Assembly (NCBI GenBank): GCA_900114885.1
Contig: FOUN01000014.1
Location: 17,973 to 81,972, forward strand
Reading direction: 5' to 3'
DNA length: 64,000 nucleotides
DNA from: Psychrobacillus psychrodurans
Lineage (GTDB): Bacteria > Bacillota > Bacilli > Bacillales_A > Planococcaceae
Each line of letters starts with the position of its first letter. Within the stretch, counting starts at the first letter, position 1. Under the pieces are notes generated by a model that saw only the letters and a list, made by a program, of their open reading frames with translations, was not told the DNA's origin and searched no databases. The position numbers and the translations under genes were made by a program. Positions 1-9,353 of this stretch are shown one piece after another.

Positions 1-1
1 A

Positions 2-880
2 GATGTAAACTACGATGAAAATATCGAAGCGTTGTCTGTAGCCTTTCATACTGAACAATTAAACTCAGCATTCAATAACGCAGATAAGAGGATCTATACG
101 ATTATCAATGAAAAAACATATAACAAATTAGCAGCGATTCAAAAAAGGGAAAAACTACATGTTAATAACGAAAATGCCGTTATTTTAGACATTGGATACG
201 ACGAAAGGTTCTCACCTAAATACGAAGGAAAAACTGTCTCAACTGAGAACAACACTATTCTCACATTCCAAAGCTTTAAAACACAATCAGTATTAAACTC
301 TGGTACGGCAGGGATTACAGTGGTAGTTTCAAATGATCAATTTAAAGCGTTACAAAAAGAAGGAGAAGCACTAAAATACCGAGTCATCGGTATTGATCAA
401 GCTTCTATAGATTTATCTAAAAAGATTGCAAAATATTTACCTGAAGAAGCACAATTTTCAAGTGCCCCTCAGGACTTCCAAACAGGTATTGAAAGTGTAG
501 GTTCCTTGCTCTTTATCGGGAGTTTCCTTGGTCTAGTATTTTTAGCGGCAACAGGAAGTATCATTTACTTTAAAGTTTTAACAGAAGCTGGGGAAGATAA
601 GTCCCAATACAATATGCTTCATAAAATGGGAGTAAGTCCAAAGGAAATGCGTAAATCCATTGCATCTCAAGTGTTTGTCATCTTCTTTGTGCCACTAGCA
701 GTAGGATTATTGCACAGTGCAATTGCTTTAAAAGCTTTCTCTAGTCTACTAATGATGGATTTAGTAAAACCGGTAGTAATCTGGATGATTGCTTATACAG
801 TTATCTATGGACTGTATTATATCTTAACAGTAGCTTCTTACAATCGAATTATCACACAAAATAATAGAACAGAAGGATGA
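2..880 (+). CDS. FtsX-type ABC transporter permease, C-terminal part (YxdM/BceB-like)
   Basis: The reading frame is open from the first bases of the window, so the gene is cut by the left edge and about the last 292 codons are visible. The visible part has a soluble extracytoplasmic-looking stretch and then three hydrophobic segments near the end, the normal layout of the C-terminal FtsX domain in peptide-sensing and detoxifying permeases (BceB, YxdM). It is followed directly by a YxeA-family gene, as in the B. subtilis yxdLM-yxeA operon, which supports a YxdM-like role in the response to cationic or cell-wall-active peptides. The partner ATPase would lie to the left. The family call is good; the substrate is inferred. 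Confidence 0.8.
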   Translation, partial: DVNYDENIEALSVAFHTEQLNSAFNNADKRIYTIINEKTYNKLAAIQKREKLHVNNENAVILDIGYDERFSPKYEGKTVSTENNTILTFQSFKTQSVLNSGTAGITVVVSNDQFKALQKEGEALKYRVIGIDQASIDLSKKIAKYLPEEAQFSSAPQDFQTGIESVGSLLFIGSFLGLVFLAATGSIIYFKVLTEAGEDKSQYNMLHKMGVSPKEMRKSIASQVFVIFFVPLAVGLLHSAIALKAFSSLLMMDLVKPVVIWMIAYTVIYGLYYILTVASYNRIITQNNRTEG

Positions 881-885
881 TAGAG

Positions 886-1245
886 ATGAAAAGATTTCTA
901 ATAGTAGTGGGTATTTTGTTTGCACTAGGAATAGTAGGGGTTTTTGCTATTACAAAAATAGATTTTAACCGTATAAATGCAAGCAATTATTATTTGCAAA
1001 TTACAGAAGATGGCATACCACATGAGAACAAACTGGATGATGGTTCTGTTATGACTTCCTATTCTTATAAACTAGACGCTACAAATGAGGATGGTAAAAC
1101 AATTTCGCTTGAATTCACGGCACATAAAAGTCTTCGCAAAGATGCCTACCTAAAAATGTACGTAAAAAAGGATGATCAAGTATCGTCATATGATGAAGTG
1201 AAACTGGAAGAAATACCGAAAAAAGCACAAAAACAATTAGAATAG
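886..1245 (+). CDS. yxeA: YxeA-family (DUF1093) membrane-anchored small protein
   Basis: A 119-residue protein with one N-terminal hydrophobic segment (about residues 5-22) that would act as an uncleaved anchor or signal, followed by a small soluble domain with the YxeA-like N-Y-Y-x-Q-I and S-Y-x-Y-x-L-x-A patterns. I chose ATG 886 and not ATG 877, because the AGAAGGA ribosome site abuts 877 but sits at normal distance from 886. It follows the permease gene without a gap, and in B. subtilis yxeA also ends the yxdJKLM operon. The molecular function of the family is unknown. It probably acts outside the membrane together with the ABC transporter. Confidence 0.8.
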   Translation: MKRFLIVVGILFALGIVGVFAITKIDFNRINASNYYLQITEDGIPHENKLDDGSVMTSYSYKLDATNEDGKTISLEFTAHKSLRKDAYLKMYVKKDDQVSSYDEVKLEEIPKKAQKQLE

Positions 1246-1291
1246 AAAAAAGGGCTGTCTCCGATAACAAAGTGGAGAACAGTCCTTTTTT
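1246..1291. terminator. Bidirectional rho-independent terminator
   Basis: An A-tract, a stem pairing AAAAAGGGCTGT-CTCC with GGAG-ACAGTCCTTTTT, and a T-tract lie exactly between the convergent yxeA-like gene and the histidine kinase gene. It can serve both strands. Confidence 0.85.
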
Positions 1292-2731
1292 CTATAAAAG
1301 TATTGTTATAGTTGTTCCTTTGTTTTCTGAGCTTTTCAAGTCTACTGTTCCGTTATGGGCTAAGATGATATCTCGTGCAATCGCCATTCCTAATCCAGTT
1401 CCATGTGTACTAGTAGTATTTGTACCTCGATAGTAGCGTTCGAAAACTTGATCCATATCTTTAGAAGAGATTCCTCTACCATTATCAGCGATGGTAATTT
1501 GTGTATGGAATGCTGAGGCTGTGGATATGTTATTAGATTTTTGCTCTTGTCCACAATGTGGATAAACTTTATCAATTTGGATTCTTACAAAGACTTTTTC
1601 ATTGTTATGCACAAGTGCATTGTTGATAAAGTTAACTATTGCTCGTTTCAGTAGTTTTTTATCCACTTTATGCACTGCTTTGTCCACATTAGCAACAAAT
1701 TCTACATTTCGATTTCCGAACTGGGGATCATTTAACAGATTGATTGTCATTTCACGTATCAATCCAATAATATCCACGTCTTCCAGTAACAATGGTAGTT
1801 TTTTATTGCGCAAGCGCATCGTTAAGTTTAAATCATCTATTAGATCACTCATGTATTTGGACTGTCTATTTATAATAGATGTATATTCATGCAATTCTTC
1901 TTCTGTTAAATCCTTGGCACTATCTTGCATCAATTCTGCATATCCATGAATAGAGGCGAGTGGTGTCTTCATATCGTGCGAAACATTGCTGATCCATTCT
2001 TCACGCATTTGGTCAAGTTGATTACGTTCTTTCTCATATTGATCAAGCTTTAACGAGAGTTCATTCATATTGCGAAAAACATCTTCATACACACCATGTG
2101 GTATAGGCATTTTTTTAAAGCGTCTTTCACGTAGCTGGTGGATTCCATCTATTAAAATGTGAAGGGGACCTGTTAATCTTTTTCCGAATATAAATCCAAC
2201 TATTAATGCAATGAAAATATCGACTGTTAGAATTAGTAAGAGTACGATATTAATGTTTTTAAGAACTTGTCCGTAATCATAGGTAAATACATATCGGTCA
2301 ATTTTTTGATTTTTAATTCCTATTAAATAAGTAAAGTGATGGGCCTCTCCTATAAAAACTGTAGTCTTTCCATCTACTTCTTGATATTTATACGTTTGAA
2401 CAACTTCAATTGGAGAATACTCTTTTTGTAAATTCTCAGGAGTATAAAAAGCTGCTACTTGGTCACCATTATTATTCAAAAATTGTATCCAAGCATTCAG
2501 TTCTCTTAGTTTTTCTAAACCTTTTTCATTGACCGTTGGTTTGTCGTGTTGCAGTGCTATATATTGTGAAAAATTTCTGCTAAAGTTTTCAGCAGACCCT
2601 TCGTCTGTTTCAAAATTACTCATTGATTTATAGATGAGTAAGGATAAAAGTATAATTGTATTCACAACCCCTACAATCACAACAATTGTAACAACGGATC
2701 CCAAAAAGCGCCGTGTCAATTTCCACTTCAT
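1292..2731 (-). CDS. Membrane sensor histidine kinase (HAMP-HisKA-HATPase)
   Basis: A 479-residue kinase. Transmembrane segments lie near residues 10-35 and 160-182 and flank an extracytoplasmic sensor loop of about 120 residues. A HAMP linker follows, then an H-box with phosphoacceptor His252 (SHDMKTPL context), an N-box with N-N-A-L near 370, and G-boxes DNGRGIS and GTGLGMA near the C terminus. All catalytic motifs are present. It lies six bases downstream of the OmpR-type regulator gene and forms a two-gene unit with it. The large sensor loop distinguishes it from loopless BceS kinases, so it may not be the partner of the neighbouring Yxd-like transporter. The signal is unknown. Confidence 0.93.
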   Translation of the reverse strand: MKWKLTRRFLGSVVTIVVIVGVVNTIILLSLLIYKSMSNFETDEGSAENFSRNFSQYIALQHDKPTVNEKGLEKLRELNAWIQFLNNNGDQVAAFYTPENLQKEYSPIEVVQTYKYQEVDGKTTVFIGEAHHFTYLIGIKNQKIDRYVFTYDYGQVLKNINIVLLLILTVDIFIALIVGFIFGKRLTGPLHILIDGIHQLRERRFKKMPIPHGVYEDVFRNMNELSLKLDQYEKERNQLDQMREEWISNVSHDMKTPLASIHGYAELMQDSAKDLTEEELHEYTSIINRQSKYMSDLIDDLNLTMRLRNKKLPLLLEDVDIIGLIREMTINLLNDPQFGNRNVEFVANVDKAVHKVDKKLLKRAIVNFINNALVHNNEKVFVRIQIDKVYPHCGQEQKSNNISTASAFHTQITIADNGRGISSKDMDQVFERYYRGTNTTSTHGTGLGMAIARDIILAHNGTVDLKSSENKGTTITILL

Positions 2732-2737
2732 TTTCCT

Positions 2738-3439
2738 TCACCTCTTGGTATGTAATTTATAGCCAAGCCCTTTAACGGTTAATATAAAGGAAGGATTGGA
2801 AGGCTCTACTTCAATTTTTTCGCGTAATCGACGAATATGTACCATTACCGTATTATCAGAACCAAAAAAGTTATCATCCCACACATGTTCAAATAAGGTT
2901 TCCTTACTTAGAATCTGATTCGGATGATGCATAAAACAGCTCATAAGTCCGATTTCTTTTGCAGTTAGCTCAATTGTTTTTCCATCTTTCTGCAATTCTG
3001 TTTCACTTGCACTGAGCTCAAAAGGCCCAACTTGCAAACTTTTCGGAGTCACATTTTCCTCTGAAAAACCAGCCCGCCTTAGCTGAGCCTTCACCCGATA
3101 TGCCACTTCTTTGGGACTAAATGGCTTGGTAATATAATCATCACCACCAATCGCTAGCCCTAAAAGCTTATCAATTTCCTCATCCCTCGCAGACATAAAT
3201 AAAATCGGTACATTGGAAACTTCACGAATTTGCTTGCATAAGTCGTAGCCTTCTCCATCTGGTAGCATAATATCTAACAATACAAGTGCTGGATTAAACT
3301 TCTGAAACTTTTCCCATCCATCTGCAACCGATCCTGCTGTTACAACATTCGTAATGCTTTCTTTGTATAAAACTTTCTCAAGGAGACGTGCCAAGTCTTC
3401 CTCATCGTCAATGATTAAAATCCACTGCTTACTATCCAC
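2738..3439 (-). CDS. OmpR/PhoB-family response regulator
   Basis: A 233-residue regulator with an N-terminal receiver domain (acidic pair Asp11/Asp12, phosphoacceptor Asp56, later K-P-F motif) and a C-terminal winged-helix DNA-binding domain ending in the usual LTVKGLGYK signature. The start is set at GTG 3439, because GGAGGTG lies five bases upstream. An in-frame extension of about 30 codons to 3529 is open but does not resemble a receiver domain. It is the first gene of the two-component pair and is cotranscribed with the downstream HAMP kinase, which presumably phosphorylates Asp56. Target genes cannot be read from the sequence. Confidence 0.93.
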   Translation of the reverse strand: MDSKQWILIIDDEEDLARLLEKVLYKESITNVVTAGSVADGWEKFQKFNPALVLLDIMLPDGEGYDLCKQIREVSNVPILFMSARDEEIDKLLGLAIGGDDYITKPFSPKEVAYRVKAQLRRAGFSEENVTPKSLQVGPFELSASETELQKDGKTIELTAKEIGLMSCFMHHPNQILSKETLFEHVWDDNFFGSDNTVMVHIRRLREKIEVEPSNPSFILTVKGLGYKLHTKR

Positions 3440-3707
3440 GTTTTCACCTCCGAAACAATAATCTTTATCTACAGTATAACAATGTTCCTTATATTCGAAA
3501 CCGTTTTGAATAGCTTGGCCACTCACCACCTTGAATTTGTTTTATCATCCACTTACTTATTTGTTAAGATAAACTGATTGATAATGGCCGATTTGGTTGC
3601 CAATTCATTTCAATTCCCCTCATTAAAATTTGGATAGATATTTGACCATCGAATTGGACCTTTTCATTATTTATATCATAGGTATGATAGAGAAGAAAGG
3701 AGTTGAA

Positions 3708-4319
3708 ATGATGGAACCGATCATTCATGGTGTCCTGTTGGCATTTGGGCTTATACTTCCTCTAGGTGTACAAAATGTATTTGTCTTTACGCAAGGTGTC
3801 ACTCAGCCAAGTTTGTTTAGAGCGCTTCCTGCAGTGGTAACCGCAGCAATTTGTGACACAGTGCTAATCGTACTCGCCATTTTAGGATTATCAATAATCG
3901 TTTTACAATTTGCGTGGTTAAGGATTATTTTGTTAGTTGCAGGAATACTATTTCTTTTATATATGGGAAAAGTGATTTGGTCTTCGAAATCAATGAACAC
4001 ATTAGGAAAAGAAGCATTACCTCTGAAGAAGCAAATTGTATTTGCACTTTCCGTGTCCATCCTAAATCCACATGCATTATTAGATACAATCGGTGTAATT
4101 GGGACAAGTGCTGTAAAGTATAGTGGACAACAACTACTTTTCTTCACAATTGCTTGTGTCTTTATATCTTGGATTTGGTTTTTGGGCTTGGCAGTTTTGG
4201 GTGCAACATTGAAAAAAATAAACATACGCAGCCAACTATTCGTTTTATTTAATAAATGTTCTGCAATTTTTATATGGGGAACAGCTATTTATTTACTGAT
4301 AAGCCTGTTACCGGCGTAA
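3708..4319 (+). CDS. LysE/ArgO-family amino-acid exporter
   Basis: An integral membrane protein of about 203 residues with the LysE-type N terminus G-x-x-L-P-L-G-V-Q-N-x-F-V and a conserved N-P-H-A-L-L-D-T motif in the middle, about six hydrophobic segments, and the usual family length. Members expel basic or other amino acids and thereby prevent toxic accumulation. The start is at ATG 3708 or the adjacent ATG 3711, both served by AAAGGAG. The 26 codons upstream to 3630 look non-coding. The gene is transcribed divergently from the response regulator gene and seems to be a single-gene unit. The exported amino acid is not certain (arginine or lysine are typical). Confidence 0.88.
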   Translation: MMEPIIHGVLLAFGLILPLGVQNVFVFTQGVTQPSLFRALPAVVTAAICDTVLIVLAILGLSIIVLQFAWLRIILLVAGILFLLYMGKVIWSSKSMNTLGKEALPLKKQIVFALSVSILNPHALLDTIGVIGTSAVKYSGQQLLFFTIACVFISWIWFLGLAVLGATLKKINIRSQLFVLFNKCSAIFIWGTAIYLLISLLPA

Positions 4320-4594
4320 CTTTCCGATTATTGATTATGATATGAAAGAGTTCTAGCGTTAAAAGAAATATATGACAAGCGTTTATCGGAATATAAACTG
4401 GTGCAAATGAATTCTTTCTATGAAAATATAAATACAAAACACAAAAAAGTTTTCGAGTATAATATTCGAAAGCCTTTTCCTATATTATTGATTTTAACTT
4501 ATGTCTAATCCTGATTCTCTACTATTAAAGCCTCTAAAATATTTGTTTACAAGACTAAGAGTTGGGAGTATTATTACTTTCAGTTTCATATTTC

Positions 4595-4736
4595 AAAATC
4601 GCTTAATCCATCTGGAACGGGGGAACCATTATTCGTGGCTACTTAAGCCGCGTGGGGTGAATCCTACGATTGTAGGGGGGGCTACTCTTTGCCCTAATCC
4701 GACAGCTAACTCCGTAAGCGTTGTGAGAGAGGAATT
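4595..4736 (+). ncRNA. c-di-AMP riboswitch (ydaO/yuaA class)
   Basis: The sequence matches the highly conserved ydaO-yuaA aptamer: an outer P1 stem pairs CGCTTA (4600) with TAAGCG (4720), and inside it follow AATCCATCTGGAACGGGGGA, GGGGTGAATCC, GGGCTACTC, CCGACAGCTAACTCCG and a closing GAGAGAGGA. It lies in the leader of the ktrB gene and is followed by an intrinsic terminator. Known members bind cyclic di-AMP and switch off potassium uptake genes. I infer the same OFF-switch here. Confidence 0.95.
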
Positions 4737-4760
4737 GGAGCTAGTGAGAATGATTCTATG

Positions 4761-4797
4761 CCCACTAGGCTATTACCTATGCCTTGTGGGTTTTTTG
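4761..4797 (+). terminator. Riboswitch expression platform terminator
   Basis: The stem CCCACTAGGC / GCCTTGTGGG is followed by six Ts. It sits about 25 bases after the aptamer and about 90 bases before the ktrB start, as expected for ligand-promoted transcription termination. Confidence 0.88.
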
Positions 4798-4884
4798 TTG
4801 TTTCATTGAAATGACTAGCTAATTTTGATTTTCAGCTTTTTAAAGAAATAGTTTTTTTCAAATTTAGTGCTAGGAGGTGTTCAT

Positions 4885-6213
4885 ATGCGAATAAGCAATA
4901 AGAAAAGAAGAACCGTTTCTCCACCTATTGTTATTGCTGGCAGTTTTTTATCTCTAATATTTGTGGGAACCATTTTGTTGAAATTACCTGTAGCGACCAC
5001 AACCCACATATCTTGGATTGATGCATTATTTGTGGTTACCTCAGCAACCACGGTGACAGGACTTAGTGTATTTGACCCTGGTACAACATTGACTGTATTT
5101 GGGGAAGTTGTATTAATGATTCTTATTCAATGTGGTGGCATTGGTTTAATGACATTTGCTGTGGCTATTCTTATACTCTTAAAGAAGAAGATAGGTATTC
5201 AAAGCCGTATTTATATACAAGAGTCATTCAATCAAAACTCAGTAGGCGGTATTATAAAGCTAGTAAAGCTAATCTTATCATTTGTTTTATCGGTTCAACT
5301 TTTTGCAGCAACAGTTTTGACCATACACTGGATACCGACTTTTGGTTTTAACGATGCACTATATTTAAGTGTCTTTCATGTAATTTCTGCATTTAATAAT
5401 GCTGGTTTTGCTTTATTCCCTGATAACCTGATTGGTTTTGCAAATGACCCTATTGTGAATATCGTATTATCGTTACTATTTATAATAGGTGGAATCGGAT
5501 TTACCGTAGTAGTTGATATTCAACAAACAAAGTCATTTAGGCAATGGTCCCTTCACACGAAAATGATGGTTGTCGGAACTATACTTATCAATGTTATAGC
5601 TATCGCTTTCGTTTTCGTGTTGGAATATAATAATCAAGCAACAATTGGGGCTATGCCATTACAAGATAAATTAATGGTGTCTTACTTTCAAGGAGTGACC
5701 CCTCGTACTGCTGGATTCAATACATTAAATTATGGTGATATGGAGGATCCCACAATCCTTTTAACGATGGTTCTAATGTTTATAGGTGCGGGTAGTGCAT
5801 CGACAGCATCTGGGATTAAGCTAACTACATTTATTGTAATAGTTTTAGCTACAGTATCTTTTTTGCGCAAACGTAGTGAACCAGAGTTATTTGGAAGATC
5901 TATCCGTCTGGAGACAGTAATAAGGTCTCTAGCAATATCAACGATTGGTTTATTCATAGTCTTTTTCTTTATATTTCTATTAACTATTACGGAAAAGATA
6001 CCTTTTTTACCTTTGGCATTTGAAGTTGTATCAGCTTTTGGGACTGTTGGATTATCAATGGGTATAACTGCACAAATTAGTGACATAGGTGAAGTGCTAT
6101 TGTGTATGGTAATGTTTATCGGACGAATTGGTCCTTTAACTTTGTTTTTCATACTTATGAAGCCGAAGAATGTTCATTATCGTTACCCGTATGATCAAGT
6201 ATTTACAGGATAG
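4885..6213 (+). CDS. ktrB: KtrB/KtrD-type potassium uptake channel subunit (TrkH family)
   Basis: A 442-residue membrane protein with four consecutive M1-P-M2 units. The filter-like segments are visible as TTVTGLS, FNNAGF, PRTAGFN and GTVGLS, each with the conserved glycine, which is diagnostic for SKT-type K+ (Na+-coupled) translocators. The start is ATG 4885 behind TAGGAGGTG. The open frame begins at GTG 4867, but that overlaps the ribosome site. No KtrA/KtrC RCK subunit gene is adjacent, so the gating ring must be encoded elsewhere, as for B. subtilis KtrD. The riboswitch leader indicates repression when c-di-AMP, and thus cell potassium, is high. Confidence 0.95.
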   Translation: MRISNKKRRTVSPPIVIAGSFLSLIFVGTILLKLPVATTTHISWIDALFVVTSATTVTGLSVFDPGTTLTVFGEVVLMILIQCGGIGLMTFAVAILILLKKKIGIQSRIYIQESFNQNSVGGIIKLVKLILSFVLSVQLFAATVLTIHWIPTFGFNDALYLSVFHVISAFNNAGFALFPDNLIGFANDPIVNIVLSLLFIIGGIGFTVVVDIQQTKSFRQWSLHTKMMVVGTILINVIAIAFVFVLEYNNQATIGAMPLQDKLMVSYFQGVTPRTAGFNTLNYGDMEDPTILLTMVLMFIGAGSASTASGIKLTTFIVIVLATVSFLRKRSEPELFGRSIRLETVIRSLAISTIGLFIVFFFIFLLTITEKIPFLPLAFEVVSAFGTVGLSMGITAQISDIGEVLLCMVMFIGRIGPLTLFFILMKPKNVHYRYPYDQVFTG

Positions 6214-6227
6214 TATCGAATAAATAT

Positions 6228-6263
6228 CTGAAAAGAACCTTCAGCTTAGAGGGCTCTTTTCAG
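6228..6263. terminator. Inverted repeat between convergent genes, probable terminator
   Basis: The arms CTGAAAAGA-CC and GG-TCTTTTCAG form a near-perfect hairpin in the short gap between ktrB and the convergent MFS gene. There is no long T-tract beyond the stem, only the Ts within it, so strength is uncertain. Confidence 0.6.
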
Positions 6264-6270
6264 GGGATTA

Positions 6271-7455
6271 TTATTTAATCTCTTCTTTACTTTTCAAGAA
6301 AGCATAGCCAGTTATAGAAGTAATGCAGATGATTGCTCCAATGACAAAGTACATAGTACGAATAGCTAAAAACTGAACACTGATTGTGGCAAATAGAATT
6401 CCAAGTGGAAGCATAAGACGCATAATTAATAGACGTACCGATGTAACTTTACCCATGAATTGATTTGGAATTCGTTGCTGAATTAGTGTAATGTTATAAA
6501 TATTAAAAATAGCAATAACAATGCCTGCAATGGCCTCTGTCACAAGGGCTAGGAGATACCATGGAGTAAAAGCTAGCGATAAATAAGTACAGCCACCGAT
6601 AAAAAGGGTGCTAAATAAAACTCCGAGTCCATTTAACGGCTTCAGTCTAGAGCTTAGTAAAGCCCCAATTGTATAACCAATTGGAAAGCCTGCCATAAAG
6701 AATCCATAAGATACAATAGGTTGGTCTAACACCGTTGTAATATAAGGCAGTGTTGTCACAATCGTTACCCCGACACCAAATTGAACAAAGCCGAAGAAAA
6801 CACCCAACCAAACAATTAATGGCTGCTCAAAATAGGAATTCAATCCTTCCTTAAACTCCTCAATCCAAGGTTTTCGTAACTCATGCTTTAAATTCTTTTC
6901 ATGTAGCTGTGCCAAGTTATATGTACTTAATAAAAATGCTATTGATATAATCACTAACATCCAGGTTACTGTTATAAAGTCTACTAAGACACCTGCACTG
7001 ATTGGTCCCATTACTGCCATCACTTGACGAACGCTTTCAAGAGATGCATTTGCTTTTCCTAGAAATTCTTTCTCGACAATCGTCGGTAGAATGGATTGGT
7101 TGGCAGGGGTGAATATAGGCATTACTAGCCCAACAATAACTTGAACCAAATAAATGAGTGAAACAGAGAACCAATCGGAGAACAAAGTAATCGCTAACAG
7201 AAAAGCAAGGATAGCTCGGATTAATTGGCACCAAATCATCGTATACTTACGACTCCATCGATCAATATATGGTCCGATAAACAGCTGCATAAAAAAAGAT
7301 GGTATGTAATAGATTAACCACACTAGTCCGAGTGCAGTTGCAGAGCCAGTATGTTCATAGATCAGTATAGAATTGCAAAAGGTAAAAAACGCACCACCAA
7401 GTTCAGAGGTGGCACTACTGAACCAAATAGAACGAAAGCTTTTGTTTAACTTCAC
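6271..7455 (-). CDS. MFS transporter (DHA3-like efflux family)
   Basis: A 394-residue hydrophobic protein with about twelve membrane segments. The motif-A region between helices 2 and 3 reads G-P-Y-I-D-R-W-S-R-K, and the N terminus S-F-R-x-I-W-F-S is typical for macrolide/enterobactin-type MFS exporters. It is a single gene, divergent from the YcbL-like regulator gene, and converges on ktrB. The likely role is drug or metabolite export across the cytoplasmic membrane; the substrate is unknown. The ATG 7455 start is preceded by a fitting AAGGATGTG site on the minus strand. Confidence 0.85.
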   Translation of the reverse strand: MKLNKSFRSIWFSSATSELGGAFFTFCNSILIYEHTGSATALGLVWLIYYIPSFFMQLFIGPYIDRWSRKYTMIWCQLIRAILAFLLAITLFSDWFSVSLIYLVQVIVGLVMPIFTPANQSILPTIVEKEFLGKANASLESVRQVMAVMGPISAGVLVDFITVTWMLVIISIAFLLSTYNLAQLHEKNLKHELRKPWIEEFKEGLNSYFEQPLIVWLGVFFGFVQFGVGVTIVTTLPYITTVLDQPIVSYGFFMAGFPIGYTIGALLSSRLKPLNGLGVLFSTLFIGGCTYLSLAFTPWYLLALVTEAIAGIVIAIFNIYNITLIQQRIPNQFMGKVTSVRLLIMRLMLPLGILFATISVQFLAIRTMYFVIGAIICITSITGYAFLKSKEEIK

Positions 7456-7571
7456 ATAATCACATCCTTATCTCTTGCTATCTTCTACAACGACTGTCTT
7501 TTTTCCTTTCCACGTTGGGTTATAAATGATATATAATGGCGGTATTGGCACAGTGAAATGGATGTGGAAAA

Positions 7572-8255
7572 ATGCAAAAGAATATTCTGCTCGTAGAAGA
7601 TGACAAAGAAATTAGTGAACTAGTAGCTAGTCATTTAAAACAGGAAAATTTTAGAGTACTGACTGCATTTAATGGGGAGGAAGCTTTAGTTATATTTAGA
7701 AACAAAGAGCCTGATTTAATTTTGCTAGATTTGATGCTACCAAGATTAAGTGGGATGGAGGTATTAAAGGAAGTAAGAGCAACAAGTATGATTCCTATAT
7801 TAATCATTTCGGCAAAAGGTAACGAAATGGACAAAGCATTAGGCCTTGGATTTGGAGCAGATGATTATATTAGCAAGCCTTTTTCTATGATTGAACTAAC
7901 TGCTAGGGTGCAAGCTGCTATTCGTAGGGCTACACAATACACTTCAGGAAATAATCAGACCACTTCACAAACATTAAACTACCTAGAGCTTACGCTGGAC
8001 TTAAATACTTTTTCTGCAGAGGTTAAAGGGCGGCATATTCAACTAACATCCAAAGAGTTCCATATATTGAAGCTATTTATGAGTAATCCAAGTAGAGTGT
8101 TCACGAAGGAGCAGATTTACCATTTAATTTGGGAGGATGATTATTATGGTAATGAAAACGTCATTAATGTTCATATTAGGCGACTTCGAGAAAAGGTTGA
8201 AGAAAATCCTTCTACTCCGAAATATATCCAAACGATATGGGGTATTGGATACTAA
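7572..8255 (+). CDS. ycbL: OmpR-family response regulator, YcbL-like
   Basis: A 227-residue regulator. The receiver domain has the acidic pair near residues 9-10, the phosphoacceptor in L-L-D-L-M-L-P and K-P-F, and the C-terminal winged helix ends with the I-Q-T-I-W-G-I-G-Y signature. It is followed after 15 bases by a histidine kinase gene and then by an ABC transporter of 307 plus about 230 residues. That order and those sizes match my memory of the B. subtilis ycbL-ycbM-ycbN-ycbO locus. It probably controls the downstream transporter in response to an antimicrobial peptide. The kinase partner is frameshifted here, so signalling may be impaired. Confidence 0.88.
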   Translation: MQKNILLVEDDKEISELVASHLKQENFRVLTAFNGEEALVIFRNKEPDLILLDLMLPRLSGMEVLKEVRATSMIPILIISAKGNEMDKALGLGFGADDYISKPFSMIELTARVQAAIRRATQYTSGNNQTTSQTLNYLELTLDLNTFSAEVKGRHIQLTSKEFHILKLFMSNPSRVFTKEQIYHLIWEDDYYGNENVINVHIRRLREKVEENPSTPKYIQTIWGIGY

Positions 8256-8270
8256 CTGGGAGAGAAATAG

Positions 8271-9205
8271 ATGATTCCTATTTTAATTTTTATTATTATT
8301 TTTCTTCTAATACTAAATGGTCTTCAATACTTTTTAAGAGTTAAGATGAATAAAAACCTTAAGGAAATACACACAAGGTTATCAGATATTATCATAAATG
8401 AGTCAGCAGAAAAGGTGTTATTACAAACTGACCAAGAGGCTGTTCAGCTTGTACTTAACCAGATTAATCGTTTCTTAAGTTATAACCAAAAAGTAAAAGC
8501 CGATTATGTAAAAGCAAAAGACAGCTCCAGTAAAATGCTATCAAATATGTCTCATGATCTGAAGCACCGCTCACGGTAATTTTGGGCTACGTAGAAAAAT
8601 TAAACTTGAATGATAATATGACTGAAGATGAACGAAAAGAGGTAAGCGACCGACTCTACCAAAAAACAAAAGATGTCATTAATTTGCTGAACCAATTTTT
8701 CGACCTTGTAAAAATAGATGCAGATGATTATGCAATTCCATTAAAGCAGGTGGCAATCAATGAAGTCTGTCGGAAAACAGTGTTGGAGTTTTACGAATTA
8801 TTAAAATCCAAAGGTATTCAAGTAGAGATAGTTATTCCTGAACAACCACTTTATATTCTTGGAAACGAAGAGGCTCTGAGTCGAATATTTAACAATCTCA
8901 TTTCGAACTCAATTCGATATGGAAGTGATGGCGGTATGTTCGGCGTGACGGTTCGTGAGGAAGAAGAGTTTGTTGCCGTTGACATTTGGGATAATGGTAA
9001 AGGAATTGAAACGATACATCAAGATCGTATATTTGAAAGGTTATATACATTAGATGATGCTAGAAACCCTGAATTTCAAGGGAGTGGTTTAGGCTTAAGT
9101 ATTACAAAACGGTTAACCGAGTCGATGAAAGGATCGATTCATTTAAGCAGTAAGCCATACGAAAAAACAGTATTTAGCTGCATTTTCAAACGATTAATAT
9201 ATTAA
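8271..9205 (+). pseudogene. ycbM: YcbM-like sensor histidine kinase, frameshifted at the H-box
   Basis: Two adjacent frames together make one kinase. Codons from 8271 give a single N-terminal membrane segment, a linker and the start of the H-box (SNMSHDLK). The frame then runs into H-R-S-R and a stop at 8577. The second frame continues with V-I-L-G-Y-V-E-K-L, an N-box (FNNLISNS) and G-boxes (DNGKGI, GSGLGLS). Restoring one base after 8564, so that AAG-CACCG becomes AAG-ACA-CCG, gives HDLKTPLTVILGY and a protein of about 311 residues, the YcbM length. The loss of one A may be a real mutation or a sequencing error. The rest of the gene is undamaged, so any mutation is recent. Confidence 0.88.
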
Positions 9206-9210
9206 AGCTT

Positions 9211-9246
9211 GGAAGGGATGTCCTACTGGAACGACCTTCTTTTTTT
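9211..9246 (+). terminator. Probable rho-independent terminator after the kinase gene
   Basis: An imperfect stem GGAAGG..GTCC / GGA.C..CCTTC is followed by seven Ts. It would separate the two-component genes from the ABC transporter genes, which then need their own promoter in 9250-9340. Confidence 0.55.
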
Positions 9247-9353
9247 GCATACTTATAGAACTATATAAATTCTTAAGAAATTTGTAAGGAATAATACAGA
9301 AAAAAGATACCTTTGCCGATTATGATAAATATATAAGAACGGGAGGGATTAAG

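Noticed and set aside
2738..3529. 263-residue version of the response regulator
   Set aside because: The first 30 residues do not belong to a receiver domain, and GTG 3439 has a consensus ribosome site.
4501..4809. Open frame of 102 codons upstream of ktrB
   Set aside because: It runs straight through the c-di-AMP riboswitch and its terminator, has no ribosome site and codes for low-complexity peptide.
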